NCBI RefSeq assembly: GCF_921293095.1
Contig: NC_060247.1
Location: forward strand, 110,069,111-110,133,110
Source: Ischnura elegans
Taxonomy: Eukaryota > Arthropoda > Insecta > Odonata > Coenagrionidae
DNA length: 64,000 nucleotides
Direction: 5' to 3'
Part shown: in pieces, positions 46,731 through 59,062 of the stretch
Numbering within the stretch: the stretch's first letter is position 1
Layout: each line of letters begins with the position of its first letter
Translations under genes and position numbers: made by a program
The notes under the pieces: model-generated
What the model saw: the letters and a program-made list of their open reading frames with translations, nothing else
What the model was told of the DNA's origin: nothing
Database searches by the model: none

Positions 46731-49700
46731 TTATGGAAGGTATTTCGAACATATAGTTTCCTTTGGCCATCTGGCTTTGAGCGTCTTCGCTGCATTCTTC
46801 ATTACCTCCGAGCACATCTCTCCCATTTCTTCAGCGCATCCCAGAAAATCAAATATATACCTGGAATGATAAATTGCAGCCAAGGTCAGTTAAGGAACGT
46901 TGAAATTGTGCAATGCCTCGTTCAATAGTAAATTTATGAGCGTAAAAAACCCCTCTGGACGTTTATTCTGGTCCTCTCGTCGCTAAGGCCTAGGTACTTA
47001 GGTCGTTTAGCTTCCGCTGAAATAAGCCAGCTGCATAATGATAATGCAGCAATGGAAGCGAAACTGGAACGAAATCATATGATTTCTTCCCCAATCGGAG
47101 TTCGCGTACACAAAATTTTGTATGCAGCAGAGAAAAGTTTTTTTTTTATAAAATTCAAAGTTTAAAAGAATTTATACCTCGTGAATTCGAAAAGCATACT
47201 CAAAATATCGTATCACTCGCAGCTATGGTGAATATCATACACTCCGCCAACATCGATTGCACATATGTAGGTAAACAGCACCTATATGGTAAGTGAATTA
47301 TGTTGAAGTAGAATTTAAAATTAAATAAACAGCATATTGAAGTTGCATGCAGCAAACAGATGCACGTGTGCATAGGGAATACTTTATGCCATATATTAAC
47401 TTAAATTTTTTACATTGTGTTTTTTTTGCTGTTATGACATGGATCCTTCTTTTCCCCTTATGAGGCATATCTGTTTGCTCATACAGCAGCATTCGTTAAT
47501 CATTAGAACATGCCAATTTTTCTTGTGTCGTCGTTCCATTCCTTGATATTCTGATGGAAACCTTTTTTGGATAGAGTTTTTCTACACTTGCCGTTTTAAG
47601 TATGCATAAAAAATTCCCACAGAATTTACGTTAAAGGGCATACATTAAATACGTATGTATTTTACGCAAATTATGTGGGTGATACGATTTTTTAGTATCC
47701 CTTTAATTCCGGAGGTCAAAATAAACTCCGAACTACTTTTCGGCAACTAATAATATGTGATACTTACAGCAGACAGCTGCAAAGCTGGGAACTCTAGTTT
47801 GAAAACAAAAATATGATATTTTAGCGTAGCGTAACACTTTCGAAAGAGGCTTGCATGACCTGGCAATGACGTTTAACCAGAATAAACATCCAGGTTTATC
47901 AATTTACTCCATTATCAGACATACTTACTGGCATATGCTCGCTTTGGTGAAGCGGTCATCCCTCGGATCAGGAAACTCGCAAATTAGTGATTCCTCGACG
48001 ACTTCCACTCCGCCAAGACGGGATTGGCACTTCTGGCTTTTCAGTGTTCTTTCCATACATTCCACTTGATCTTCTCCGATGAATGCTAAGCATGGAAAAT
48101 TTTCAGAATGAGAAATACAGAACTTAACATTAGATGTGATATGAAACGAACTGCCCTTCTTCCTACAAGGCGCAGCCATTCCATGTCATTAATTTAATAA
48201 GAAGGAATACTCAAAATTACTCCTGAATATGAGGGTCTGAGTTCTACGGCATTGAATACAAAAGGTATGGTCACCCCCTGCCAAACACCCTAGAGGTGGC
48301 ACCAAGGTATTGTGTCAATGTAAAATGAAATGCCCCACAAGCCGTAACGTGTTACGCTCGTCTGTTTTGCCCCGACCTGGGTTTTACAGCACTGGTTTAG
48401 GGGTATGAAGCAAATGACCGCTGGGATCGAACACAGCCTCTCAACCGGCATTATAAGTAGTTAGAATAATTTAATCTTGCATTATATGGATTATCGATAT
48501 AATCAAAATAAATCCGTATACATTTGATCAGGAGTTTTGAAACTGGATACATTCGTTTAATAAGTTTTCGTTCGTAAGTGGCTATCAAGATACTGAGTAA
48601 GCCAGTAGATACATTAATTATCCAAGTGTACTTGCCAACATCAGATGCAGAAGAAGAAGAGATTGAACGGATATATGAGCAAATAGAGGAAGTATATGAA
48701 GAAAATGGAAAAGGCAAAGTAAGAACTATAATGATGGGAGATTGGAACAGTGTAGTGGGGAATGGAAGAAGGACGAATGTAGTTGGAGATTATGGTCTTG
48801 GAAGTAGAAATGAAAGAGGAGAAAAATTGATAAATTTTTGTGAGCGCTTGGAGTTATGGATTGCAAATACTTGGTTTAAAAATCATAAAAGAAGGTTGTA
48901 CACGTGGAAAGCACCTGGAGATATTTCAAGATATCAGATAGATTTTATTATTGTCAATCAAAGGTTTAAGAATAGTGTTAAAATGGCAAAAACCTACCCA
49001 GGAGCAGATGCTGACTCTGACCACAATCTTCTAGTTACTGATATAAGAACACGATTGAAGCTTGTTAAGAAAGGGAGGTTGATAAGGAAATGGGATGTAA
49101 TAAAGCTGAAAAATGAGAAGAATGAAGCATATAATAAAAATGTTGAGAAAAAATTGGAAGATGTAAGACAAAGTAATGAGGTATCAGAGGAATGGAATAA
49201 CATTAGGGATGTAATATGGGAAGTCTTAGAAGAGGAAGTTGGTGTTGTACAAAAGGAAAGAAATAGGAAGGAATGGATCACTCAGAGCATGATAGATAAA
49301 ATGGAGGAAAGGAGAAAGTGGAAAAATGTTCACACTGAAGAAGGAAAAGGGCAATATAGGAAACTTAACAATGAACTACGAAGATTAACTGATAAGGCAA
49401 GAGAGGAGTGGATGGAGAGAGAATGCGAAAAGATGGAAGTCCTAGAAGAACAAGGGAGATTGGAAGAAATGTATAAAACAGCTAAAAAGTTCACAAAAAG
49501 AGAGCCAAAGAAAATAAGTAAACAAGGAATGTTAAATAAATACGGAAAGATAACAACAGGTGTTGAGGAAAACAAAAACATATGGAAAGAATATGTGAAA
49601 GTACTATATGATAGTAAAGATGATCATTCTGAGATGGAGCTGGAAGAGGAATGGGAATGTGAAGAGGTGAATAGAGGACCAAACATACTGAGAAGAGAAG

Positions 49701-52700
49701 TGGAAAAGGCAATCAAGGATCTCAAGGAAAGGAAAGCAATGGGATGCGATAGAATACCATCAGAAGCATTAAAGAACCTAGGTAACAGTGCAATGAGTCG
49801 ACTAACAAATTTAATCAATAGGATATATGATACCGGGAGCTGGCCTGATGATCTACTTAAAACTATTCTAATACCAATACCAAAGAAATGTAATGCCAAA
49901 GAATGTAAAGACTATAGGACAATTAGTCTTATATGCCATGTTACCAAAGTAATTACAAGGATTATATTAAAAATAATCGAAGGAAGAATTAAAGAAAATA
50001 TGGGAGAAGATCAATTTGGATTTAGGAAGGGTAAAGGGACTCGTGATGCAATAGGATGCTTGAGGATGATAGGAGAAAGAATGATGGAAGTGAATAGAGA
50101 TTTGTACATTTGCTTTATTGATTGGGAAAAGGCATTTGATAAGGTTAATTGGAATGTGTTATTGAAAATTTTGAAAGACATTGGCATTGATTGGAAAGAT
50201 AGAAGATTAATAAAGGAGATGTATTGTAGGCAGGTAGTAGTTATAAAAATTGGAGATGATGAAACAAAAGAAATTGGCATAGGAAGAGGAGTGAGGCAAG
50301 GGTGCTGCCTTTCTCCAGAGCTCTTCAATGTTTATGCAGAAAAAATGATGGAGAAAGCTTTAGAAAAAGCTAGAGGAGTTATAATAGGAGGAGAAAGAAT
50401 AAAAACAATTAAATATGCAGATGATCAGGCAGTGCTGGCAGAAAGTGAAGAAGATTTACAACAAGTGATGGATGATATAATGGATGTGGGGAGGGAATTT
50501 GGAATGAACTTAAACATAAATAAAACCAAGGTGATGAGAATCAGCAGAAAAGAAGGTTGTGTTTGTATATCCTTAGAAGGAAATATCATACAGCAAGTAC
50601 AGACTTTCCAATATTTGGGAAGTCTGGTAAGATGGAATGGAAGTTGTACTGAGGAAATAAGAAGAAGGATATCAATAGGTAAAGGAGCGTATGGAAAGGT
50701 AAAAGCATTGTTAACAGCAAAAAGAATTCCAATAGAGATGAGGAAGAGGTTTATGAAATGTTTTGTGTGGAGTGTAGTGTTGTACGGATGTGAATCATGG
50801 ACTGTTAAAAAGAAGGAGGAGAGATATTTAGAAAGTTTTGAAATGTGGGTATGGAGACGAATGTTGAAAGTGAAGTGGACTGACAGAGTGAAGAATGAGG
50901 AAGTTCTAAGAAGAATAGGCGAGGAAAGAAAATTAATACATATGATTCATAAGAGGAAGGCAAGTTGGTTAGGGCATATATTAAGAAGGAATTGTTTGGA
51001 ACGGAGAATAATAGAAGGGAAGATAGAAGGAAAGAGAGGAAGAGGAAGAAGGAGGATGGGAATGTTGGATGATATAAGAAGAGGAAGAAAATACAAAGAC
51101 CTAAAGGAGGATGCTCAGGATAGAGAAAGATGGAGAGAAGTCCAGTGGAAACCTGTCTAAGGACAGTAATCACTGATGATGATGATGATGACATTCGTTT
51201 GCTTATCGAAATTAAGAAGTTCCTAAGCAGTCCACCCTTAATAATACCTCAATAGAACGGATTACACTACCAAATATTACGTTTTATTTATTATCTAACG
51301 AGAGTAATACAGGCTATCACCGAGTTTTACCCTTGAGCAACAAATAATTAAGTCCCTAGAGCCGTTTGAATCTTCAAATCGAATTTTGTGCCAAATTTTT
51401 TTCCGCGATTTTTAATTTTCAATGATATTTATAATGAAATGCTCTTTAAGCAGTTGTAGCGCACGCCCGTATTCGTCGACCAGGGTTTTACTGTATTCGT
51501 TTGCGGGGATGGAGAAAGTGATCGCAGAGACCAAATAGAGCCTTTCAACCAGCAAACGCTGACGCTCAGTCATGCAGGCTAAAAATGAATTAACCAAAAA
51601 GAGCAGAACAAGATGTAAATTTGGATATGTGACGTGTGTTTTCATCGGGGACTCTTAATTTTATATGGCTAGTATTACTGTTTTGAATTTCGGTCGTTAA
51701 ATTATATTACTTGCAATAATCCTGTAATTTTATCCTCTGTAAAGTCGGCATTAAAGATTACATTTATTCTAATACGCATCGCGGAATGGACCCTCTCCTA
51801 GCGCGAGATCAGTTTCTATTCTCTGGTTATGATACGTATTCGTACGATACGCAATTAGTGCTGAAAATATAATTATTACATATAGTGCGCATTACATCAA
51901 AAAATTCATTAAGGAGTAAACTTCGATAGAAATAATCCTTACCACTGAGTATTTGGCTGTTGTTTTCGCAAAGTATGGCTATAGATTCTACGATCATGCC
52001 TGTTGCGAACGGAACCATTAACTGCGACTTATTCGTGAATGTCTGTACCATATCCGCAGTATCTCTGATGCAACCGATGATCGATTCCTTTTTCCTGAAA
52101 AAAAGATGGAGTGATGATAATAATTATCGCATTCAAAGAGTCATGAAGTCAATTTTTTACTCTCTGCAAAAAACCTTTGATGATGATTGTGGTGATGTTT
52201 CAAAAACAATTTTCTCCCATTAAAGTGATGGATATGATTCTTTAACTTGCATTTACTATGCTCATTCACCTGTCCTTGAACGATATTTTCCGTTAGACTC
52301 CCGTGTCCATAAGGTAATCGAGGGAATTATTCCATATTCTATTCAAGGTTTTTAAAACTTTTCTTCTCTCCCACCTTTCTTAAAACTTCCTCATCATTCA
52401 CACCATCTATCCATTTGATCGTCATCACTCTTCCATAGCACCACATTTCGGAAGCATCCAACCTTCTATTCTTCGCTGCTGTAATTGCCCGTGCTACAAT
52501 AAAGAAGCCCCACTACCATTAAGATGCATGCCCCAAATGTATGTCCTAATCAACTGCATCCTACCTTCAACCCTTAAATATCCAACCGTAAGACTCCTTC
52601 CTCTTTTTGAGAAATTACCTCTTTGTTTGGGCTATTTAACTGACCATCATAGGTCACCTGACTGAACAAGGTGTAGAACTCCTTCATGTCTTCATGCTTA

Positions 52701-55700
52701 CTACTGCTAAGTTTATGGCCAGATCCATAAGAGGGAAAGTATCCCTTAAAAGTATCACAATTCCAGAATTCCTGTTGTGTTTATTAATTCCGGAGAACTA
52801 GAAATTAACGTTTAGTTAAGTGAAATAATGAAACTGGATACCATTAGCAGCTCTAAACATTGGTTTGGCCCCAATGAGGAGCGCATCGACGATGACAAGA
52901 GGTGCAGTAGGCATGGATCAAACGAATCGGCAACTGCAGAAAGGCATAAAGTCCAAGTTGGACGATTTTTCTTTTTGCATCTTAAATTTGTTGCCATACG
53001 TGAAACTCAACGTTTCCTACTGAAAGGAAACATGCTAATAACACCGAGCGTAGTAGGAAACGTTGAGTCTTGCACCTGCCAACAACTTAAAGAAGAAAAA
53101 AGAAAGATCGTCCAACTTGGACATGATGCCTTTCTGCAGATAGCGTTTCTAATAAGCAGCAGGACCCTGGTATGAAGATAGTTGAGATTGAGACGTGACT
53201 CATGTTGTGGTCGCATAGAAGCAATTGATGGTTGGAGATCATAGGAAGGGGGGATTGCGTTGGTATATGATCTGTGTTTATTATATTATTATTAATATTG
53301 TTTGGAAAATGTTATAATGTTGTTCAACCGACTAGAATAATTTCAATATTTCTTACCTGCACAAATCTACGGGATCGAGGAGCTTCGTGTCGTTGGGAGT
53401 TTGTTCTGCTGCTCCTTCAAGAAATAAGGCTTCTAAATTAAACCCACCCATAATGCATTGAATCAGAAGTTCCCTTGGCAACTGAAAAATAACATTTTCA
53501 AATCAGTTATTCTTGATGTACACGCAGCGCATGTTGATAACAAATTTTATTGCCCCAATAAGTCGAATAAACGCTGGCCCCAACCGTGGGAATAAATGCA
53601 GGCTATAACCACTCTTTCATATAACCATGAAAGGCTCCTGCTTGAGGAGATGTATTTTTTTCCATTTGGAGGTACGGAAGTCATTTGCCTCTCAGCATCA
53701 AACTTTTATGATTCAGACGTAACCAATCTATTTCTGCTGATTCTCTTTATTGACTCAAAATTCTTCATCAAATATTTTTATTGTTAGTTCATCATAAAGC
53801 GCGATCACCTGTGCTAAGAAAAAACATGTTTGCTTGGGAATGCCGTTTGAAATAAATGTGAATAAAGGCCATGATCTTTTTCTTTTTATTACCTTGGGAT
53901 TAAGAGCATATTCTAGCATGAAATAGACGTGACGAGCAAGAAACATGCAACTTTAAAAAGAATTTAAACTGGTCAACCTAGATTTCGTAGTAAGTGCGCG
54001 TAAAATATCACTGTTATTTCGTTTGTTATCCTTGTAACTTACAGATCAAAAAGTCAGTACTACCACGCCACATTATTCAGTAAATATCCTATTTAACATC
54101 GTTATTTTGTAAAAACGTGAAATGCTTAAGTGATGCGATAGTTGTTTCTTCCACTCTAAAAGCACTAACGTTTAAAAGTTATAAAAAGAATGCTGGAAAT
54201 CGAAGACGTGAAAATTATTTCAAATCAGTGATCTAATTTTAGAGCTGAAATTTTAATTACACGATTCAATACCGCACAAAGAGAGAAAGCATATTATATA
54301 TAACATGATTTTGGTTTTATTTTTTTGAGAACTTTGACAGTATGTCAATTATTTGAGTTTAAATCAGGTACTTTAAATTTTTTCACATATGCGATTCATA
54401 GCGTACTATACCTATTTATTTGAATTGCAACTTTTTCTGGATAACTTTATGTGACTTAATTTAGCTTTATTTGACACATAGTACCAACACATCATCAAAA
54501 TTGACTTAGGTTCTGCAGGGTGGCTCTAAAAAAACAAGACACACAAAATGGGTGAAAAGCAAGTATAATAGTGATAGGAAAATACCGGGGGCTATGCTTA
54601 GATTGCTTGAGTTATTATGGGCAGAAGCCTTTAAGAGCCACTCGAAAATATCGTTCTAGAACCGTGCTGTATTTCTAGATCCAGTAGAAATGATTTAATA
54701 ACGAAGGAATTGGTATTGGAATGATATGGTATTAAAGGACTCAAATGAATTCTCGGTGGAAATCGTGAGTCGAATCACCTCAACGCGTACCGTGTTTTCT
54801 TTTAAACGGCTGGCGTCCTACAAACTCCGCCACTCATCTTTTGAGGCTGTTTGTGATGTAATTAATACGTCGATGTGGATTAGTGGATTTTTCGAAACGT
54901 CGGCGCTATTAAAAAATTCATATGAATTGCTAACTAAAGAAAGGGTTCATGTTCAATTTGGGCGATTTTTCTTTTTTTCTTTAAGTTTTTGCTAGGTTTA
55001 GGACTCAAACGTTTCCTACTAAGAGGAAATGTATCAGCTCGCTTTTATTGGTGTGACATATTACCTTTATTTTAAGAAACGTTGAGTTTTACCCCTGTGA
55101 ACAACTAAAAGGAAAAAAAAGAAAATTGGACTTGGAAAAAAAAAAAAAAACTTGGACATGATGATTTTCTACAGTTAGCGATCCATATGTTACCAGATGA
55201 AAAGAGCGAGAAAAATATTTTTGCAACCAATACTTACTTCGACGGCTTTCTTACATTCCCGAAACACGATTGTGGCCGGATCTGTATTGTTAGCATCACC
55301 AGGCGAGCCGCAAATCACCAGATTGGGAGATACTAATAGCAAACCTGTGATAAAAGAAAAGAGTCTAATTTCAAACTTTATTGGTAGAATATCATTTATC
55401 ATTTGAAGCCAAGTTTGCGCGTTGAAGTTGACTTTCATGGTAGTTGATCAAAACTGATTATTGCTATTATCGACGCAAAAGGGTCCTAACAATGCCAATG
55501 CCATTCACGATGGCAGGGGTAACAAGCGCGGGTAAAACCAGTAAAATTAGTACAAAATCTTATCCTGACAATTTTTTCTTCCTACAAAGACTGCTTTTCA
55601 AACTCGTACACTATCAACTAAGAGTATGAGAGACATTTACAATATGAGAGCATAAAAAAACAATAAAAAAGGGGGTTCGCTGTGAATCGCCAAAATACTT

Positions 55701-58700
55701 TCTTTCTGTATAAACTCAAGGCTGAAGTTGGACGAATCAACACGTATCATTTGCAACAAAAAGGACGAGCTAAGTGGACAATAAGCAGAGGTCAGTGGCG
55801 GATCCATATGGGGGTGCGAGGACGCGCCCCCCCCCCCCTTCAAGGGCCGCCTGTATTGCCAAACATTGCCGAACCACAATTGTAACTTTTTTTTAGTATT
55901 GTACTGATATGAATATCCAACGAAATGATCGATGGATTCTTCTCCTCATGGAAAAATCTGTCAATTTCGTTGGTAAATCAAGTAATGGTTTCACTAGTAG
56001 ATGGCCTCATTGCTACATTGGCAACGCAGGTATTCCCCTCTCCAACCCTTCCACCCCATATCCCCTCTCCGGGTGATCGGGCGTATCAATTGAATTATTG
56101 GGTTCCGACCCCGGTGTGTTGTATCCTTCAAAGGAAATCCCTCATTCATTGTCTCGATATGAGTATAATACTTTCATTGAAACTTTGATAAACTTTGCGT
56201 GTGACCTAATAATTTTTATTGCAATAAAATTAAAGGCAACTTAAGATATCTTTGGCGCCCCACCCCCTCGATTTTTTCTGTATCTGTTACTAGGAGAGGT
56301 ATAGACATTATGTCAGAGGTGGGAGGATACCGGGGTCTGGGCAGAGGCAGAAACAAAATTCGGGTTCGGAAGATAAATATTTCCATCTCCATGTCTGGTG
56401 AGGATAATGAATAAAATTTTGTCTTACAATTCAGATCGAGCGAATAGCGAAATATCGAAATGTAGAGAAACGATTTCATGTTATAATTGTGATTGTGACA
56501 GCACGAAAACGATATGTGTTCTCTGAAGGTATAGTTTACTCGTTTTATTGCAATTATGGAAAGGAATAGTGTTGAAATATACTCATTATTCTAATTCTAT
56601 TATTCTAAAAAATAACCTGTAACTATGTTCTTTTCCTGCGCGGCTAAATGATCAATTGCCGTTAGAATAATTTGCTGGAAAACATAACTCCATGGTACGC
56701 GCCTCAATTTAAAATGTAACTTACGCTTAAACGACTGTTCATCTTGGCTGCCCTCCCGTATTTTTTTCGTGTATTAATAGGTCTCCACTTGCCGGAAGAG
56801 AGGGTTTAGCGATCTGCATCTTGCCCGCGGGCCGTGGTTTTTGGTGACCCCTTCTATCAGGTTTCTCGCGAGTTGATAGTTTTTACTAGCACTGGCCTTT
56901 ATTCACGCTTATGTTATCCTTTCACTGGTATGCTCGTAACCACTTCATTCACATGGAAGTTTACCTTGAAAAACTAAAAATAATTAAAATTATTGTCCTC
57001 TTCTTCACAACCTCACAACCTTTCTCCCAACTCAATTATTTTTCCTCAGAACTAAATAGAGCACGGGAAGACTCCCTCGTTTAATTATGGTGCATATATA
57101 AATAAATCATCAAATTTCTCACGGTATCGCTATATTTACAATACATGATGTTCGAATCGCACCGCGGCGACGGCGATCCTCCGCACTACGTCATACAAAC
57201 GAAACTATCGCATCTCTAAGGTACTGATATACGACCGAGGTCAATGAACTCAAAGCAATGGATGGCTAGCGAGTGCTCGCGTCTTGTAAAATACTGCTGT
57301 ACGACTCGACGCGAGCGGAAGATATGTATGCATAAATTTGTTTTGCGCAGAAAATACTTGCAATTCATCTGCAAATCTATGAATTTCACCACTGAATCAA
57401 ATGGAAAAACAATATGTATTTGCCGGCCTCGGTGACGGCGGAGTAAATTCCTCGCCTGCCAAACTTGAGGTCGCAAGGTCGAGTCCCTCCTGGACAAGTT
57501 GCCCCTATCCAGTTAGATCGATTACGTGTAATTGTTAAATTTGTTTAACACCGCAGTGTAAAATGGCCAACATGTCCTGTATTCAGTGGAACGAAAATAA
57601 ATAAAAATAAGTAAAATTAAATGATTTGAATAGCTTCAGTTTCTTGCGACTAAAACCTAGATTTTTTTTCCCAATTATGTGATCGTTTTATATATTTAAA
57701 GTTTTAAATTTTTTCGCCAATATTATGCGACGCGAGTAGTACTTTATGTAACGTTTATTCTATCTAAAGTTAATTAGACTAACTTTAACTAACGCCACTA
57801 CTTAATAGTTAAATGGAAAATCAGATTATTGAAAGCATGGTCCATTTTGAAAGGGAGTAAACTTGGATAAAAGTAATTTATCTTCTAAGTCGCAACCTCA
57901 TCTGAAATGATGCAATACCTGTTTTTTTCTGGCGAACGATGGCAGTGAAGATTTCTCTTAGATTTCACACTTATTGTGAGTAATGTCCTGCATATTTCCT
58001 AACGACGTTACGATGTGTAGCTCGCCCGTTGTCCTAAGGGATTCAGATATCCATGGAGATCCAGAAATCCATGATTCATATAAGATTCATCATTGAATTC
58101 CCGAATCCGTGAGAACGAGTTCTTGTCCAAAGGCAAGTTGCACATCGATATGTCGGAGGGAGATATGGAGATATTACCTGGTTTAAAACCACAGAAATCT
58201 TCAATGCCATCCAAAATGAAAAAGGATACAGAGTTGCGCAATTTTCCATGCATTTAAATGAAGCGCAACTTTGGAGGTCTTTATTAAGGCCGTTTTATAT
58301 GGAGCATGCGACTGTGCATGTTAGGACAGCATTGATTTTTCATTAAGGCGTAAAATCGCAAGTATGCACGAATGAAATTAGAACAGGGGTTATTTTGCCA
58401 TCTCACGTTCATGAATTCTCGCATCCGTTCTAGGAAATTCACCCCTTTACACGACGCAGTTTTGACTGCGAGGTCGTGAACACGCCAAATTGTGCAACTA
58501 CGTGTCCCGTGTAAAACGGCCTTTAAAAGTCCAGATGCGCAAGATTCCATTGCATTCCATTTTTTACAGTTCAGTGACCATGATTCACAATGCATTGGCT
58601 AATGCACTAGTACCAAGTATTCTTTAGCATGTGGATTCGGGGCTAGTGAACGATCGTTTGGCTAGAGTTTAGGCACTCGATATGTATCCAGCCGCAGCCG

Positions 58701-58982
58701 ATTGAAATTGGACGAACGTGAAAGCGATTAAGCCTGCCTCTATGCTTAACTATACCCTTTCCTTCATTTCTGTGTGAATCCGAGTTGGAAAATATCTATT
58801 ACCAATGCTTAGAACAATAGAGGCATGTGAAATACTTTATAAGCTAAGTTGACATTGTACATACGATTTTATCGAATAATTTATTCATGAAATTAATCAT
58901 TTTTCAATTAATTGAGAGCTAAATGGTAATATTAAAATACTGAATCCTTACCGAAAATGATTAGGCGAGTTGCGGAAGCCAT
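46731..58982 (-). CDS. Copy B: secreted cysteine-rich DUF1397 family protein, six exons, LINE in intron 4
   Basis: Exons in transcript order: 58952-58982, 55238-55344, 53357-53481, 51943-52094, 47929-48085, 46731-46860. The total of 702 bases and 233 residues equals copies A and C. The signal peptide starts MASATRLIIFGLLLVSPNLV. All twelve family cysteines are present, including GCIRD in exon 4 that copy A lacks. An RTE-like LINE of 2632 bp lies in intron 4, antisense to the gene, without touching exons or splice sites. Upstream, the TATA box is kept but the initiator reads GCAGTC instead of TCAGTC. The AATAAA found behind copy A is not conserved here. The frame is open; whether transcription is normal is unknown. 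Confidence 0.85.
48559..51190 (+). mobile_element. Young RTE-like LINE, 5'-truncated, with 10-bp target duplication
   Basis: A plus-strand insertion bounded by identical ACATTCGTTT (48549-48558 and 51191-51200). The uninterrupted site is seen in unit 1 at 31063-31072. The element begins inside the endonuclease domain, keeps GDWNSVVG and SDHNLL, has a full reverse transcriptase (CFIDWEKAFDKVN, GVRQGCCLSPELFN, YADDQAVLAES) and a basic C-terminal region (GKRGRGRRRMGMLDDIRRGR). The 3' end is about 12 bases past the stop, followed by a short (GAT)n tail, as expected of RTE-type elements. The frame is open to the stop at 51158-51160, which argues for a recent insertion. Confidence 0.9.
48578..51160 (+). 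CDS. RTE-like LINE ORF: partial endonuclease and reverse transcriptase
   Basis: About 860 codons with no stop. The apparent start is a GTG directly after a TAA, so it marks the truncation, not a true start. Order: C-terminal two thirds of the endonuclease, a charged linker, RT with FGFRKGKGTRDAI, YADD and YLGSLVRWNG, then VLYGCESWTV and a final DRERWREVQ segment. It is related to, but not the same family as, the LINE at 1-1460. Confidence 0.85.
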   Translation: MAIKILSKPVDTLIIQVYLPTSDAEEEEIERIYEQIEEVYEENGKGKVRTIMMGDWNSVVGNGRRTNVVGDYGLGSRNERGEKLINFCERLELWIANTWFKNHKRRLYTWKAPGDISRYQIDFIIVNQRFKNSVKMAKTYPGADADSDHNLLVTDIRTRLKLVKKGRLIRKWDVIKLKNEKNEAYNKNVEKKLEDVRQSNEVSEEWNNIRDVIWEVLEEEVGVVQKERNRKEWITQSMIDKMEERRKWKNVHTEEGKGQYRKLNNELRRLTDKAREEWMERECEKMEVLEEQGRLEEMYKTAKKFTKREPKKISKQGMLNKYGKITTGVEENKNIWKEYVKVLYDSKDDHSEMELEEEWECEEVNRGPNILRREVEKAIKDLKERKAMGCDRIPSEALKNLGNSAMSRLTNLINRIYDTGSWPDDLLKTILIPIPKKCNAKECKDYRTISLICHVTKVITRIILKIIEGRIKENMGEDQFGFRKGKGTRDAIGCLRMIGERMMEVNRDLYICFIDWEKAFDKVNWNVLLKILKDIGIDWKDRRLIKEMYCRQVVVIKIGDDETKEIGIGRGVRQGCCLSPELFNVYAEKMMEKALEKARGVIIGGERIKTIKYADDQAVLAESEEDLQQVMDDIMDVGREFGMNLNINKTKVMRISRKEGCVCISLEGNIIQQVQTFQYLGSLVRWNGSCTEEIRRRISIGKGAYGKVKALLTAKRIPIEMRKRFMKCFVWSVVLYGCESWTVKKKEERYLESFEMWVWRRMLKVKWTDRVKNEEVLRRIGEERKLIHMIHKRKASWLGHILRRNCLERRIIEGKIEGKRGRGRRRMGMLDDIRRGRKYKDLKEDAQDRERWREVQWKPV
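52932..53140. mobile_element. MITE (TGCAGAAAGGCAT family), unit 2
   Basis: Unit 2 equivalent of 32798-33020, about 15 bases shorter in the centre. Confidence 0.65.
54929..55180. mobile_element. Second MITE of the same family, unit 2
   Basis: Unit 2 equivalent of 34810-35049. Its poly(A) tract differs in length from unit 1. Confidence 0.6.
57422..57612 (+). repeat. SINE (GCCGGCC family), unit 2
   Basis: Equivalent of 37289-37480; begins GCCGGCCTCGGTGACGGC and ends in AAAATAAATAAAAATAAG. Confidence 0.8.
58286..58523. mobile_element. MITE with AAGGCCGTTTTA ends, unit 2
   Basis: Equivalent of 38114-38351, in intron 1 of copy B. Confidence 0.6.
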
Positions 58983-59031
58983 TCTTGTTGGTCACTATGA
59001 ACTCCGATATGTGCAAAAGGAACACTACGCA

Positions 59032-59062
59032 GACTGCCTCACTTACGAAGGATAAGAATATA
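59032..59062 (-). promoter_or_regulatory. Core promoter of copy B
   Basis: TATATT at 59057-59062 is as in copy A, but the initiator region (59032-59037) reads GCAGTC on the minus strand rather than TCAGTC, a change next to the expected start base at 59035. Confidence 0.5.

Noticed and set aside
48994-51194. Several long minus-strand open frames rich in S, F and L
   Set aside because: They are antisense shadows of the purine-rich LINE frame at 48578-51160.
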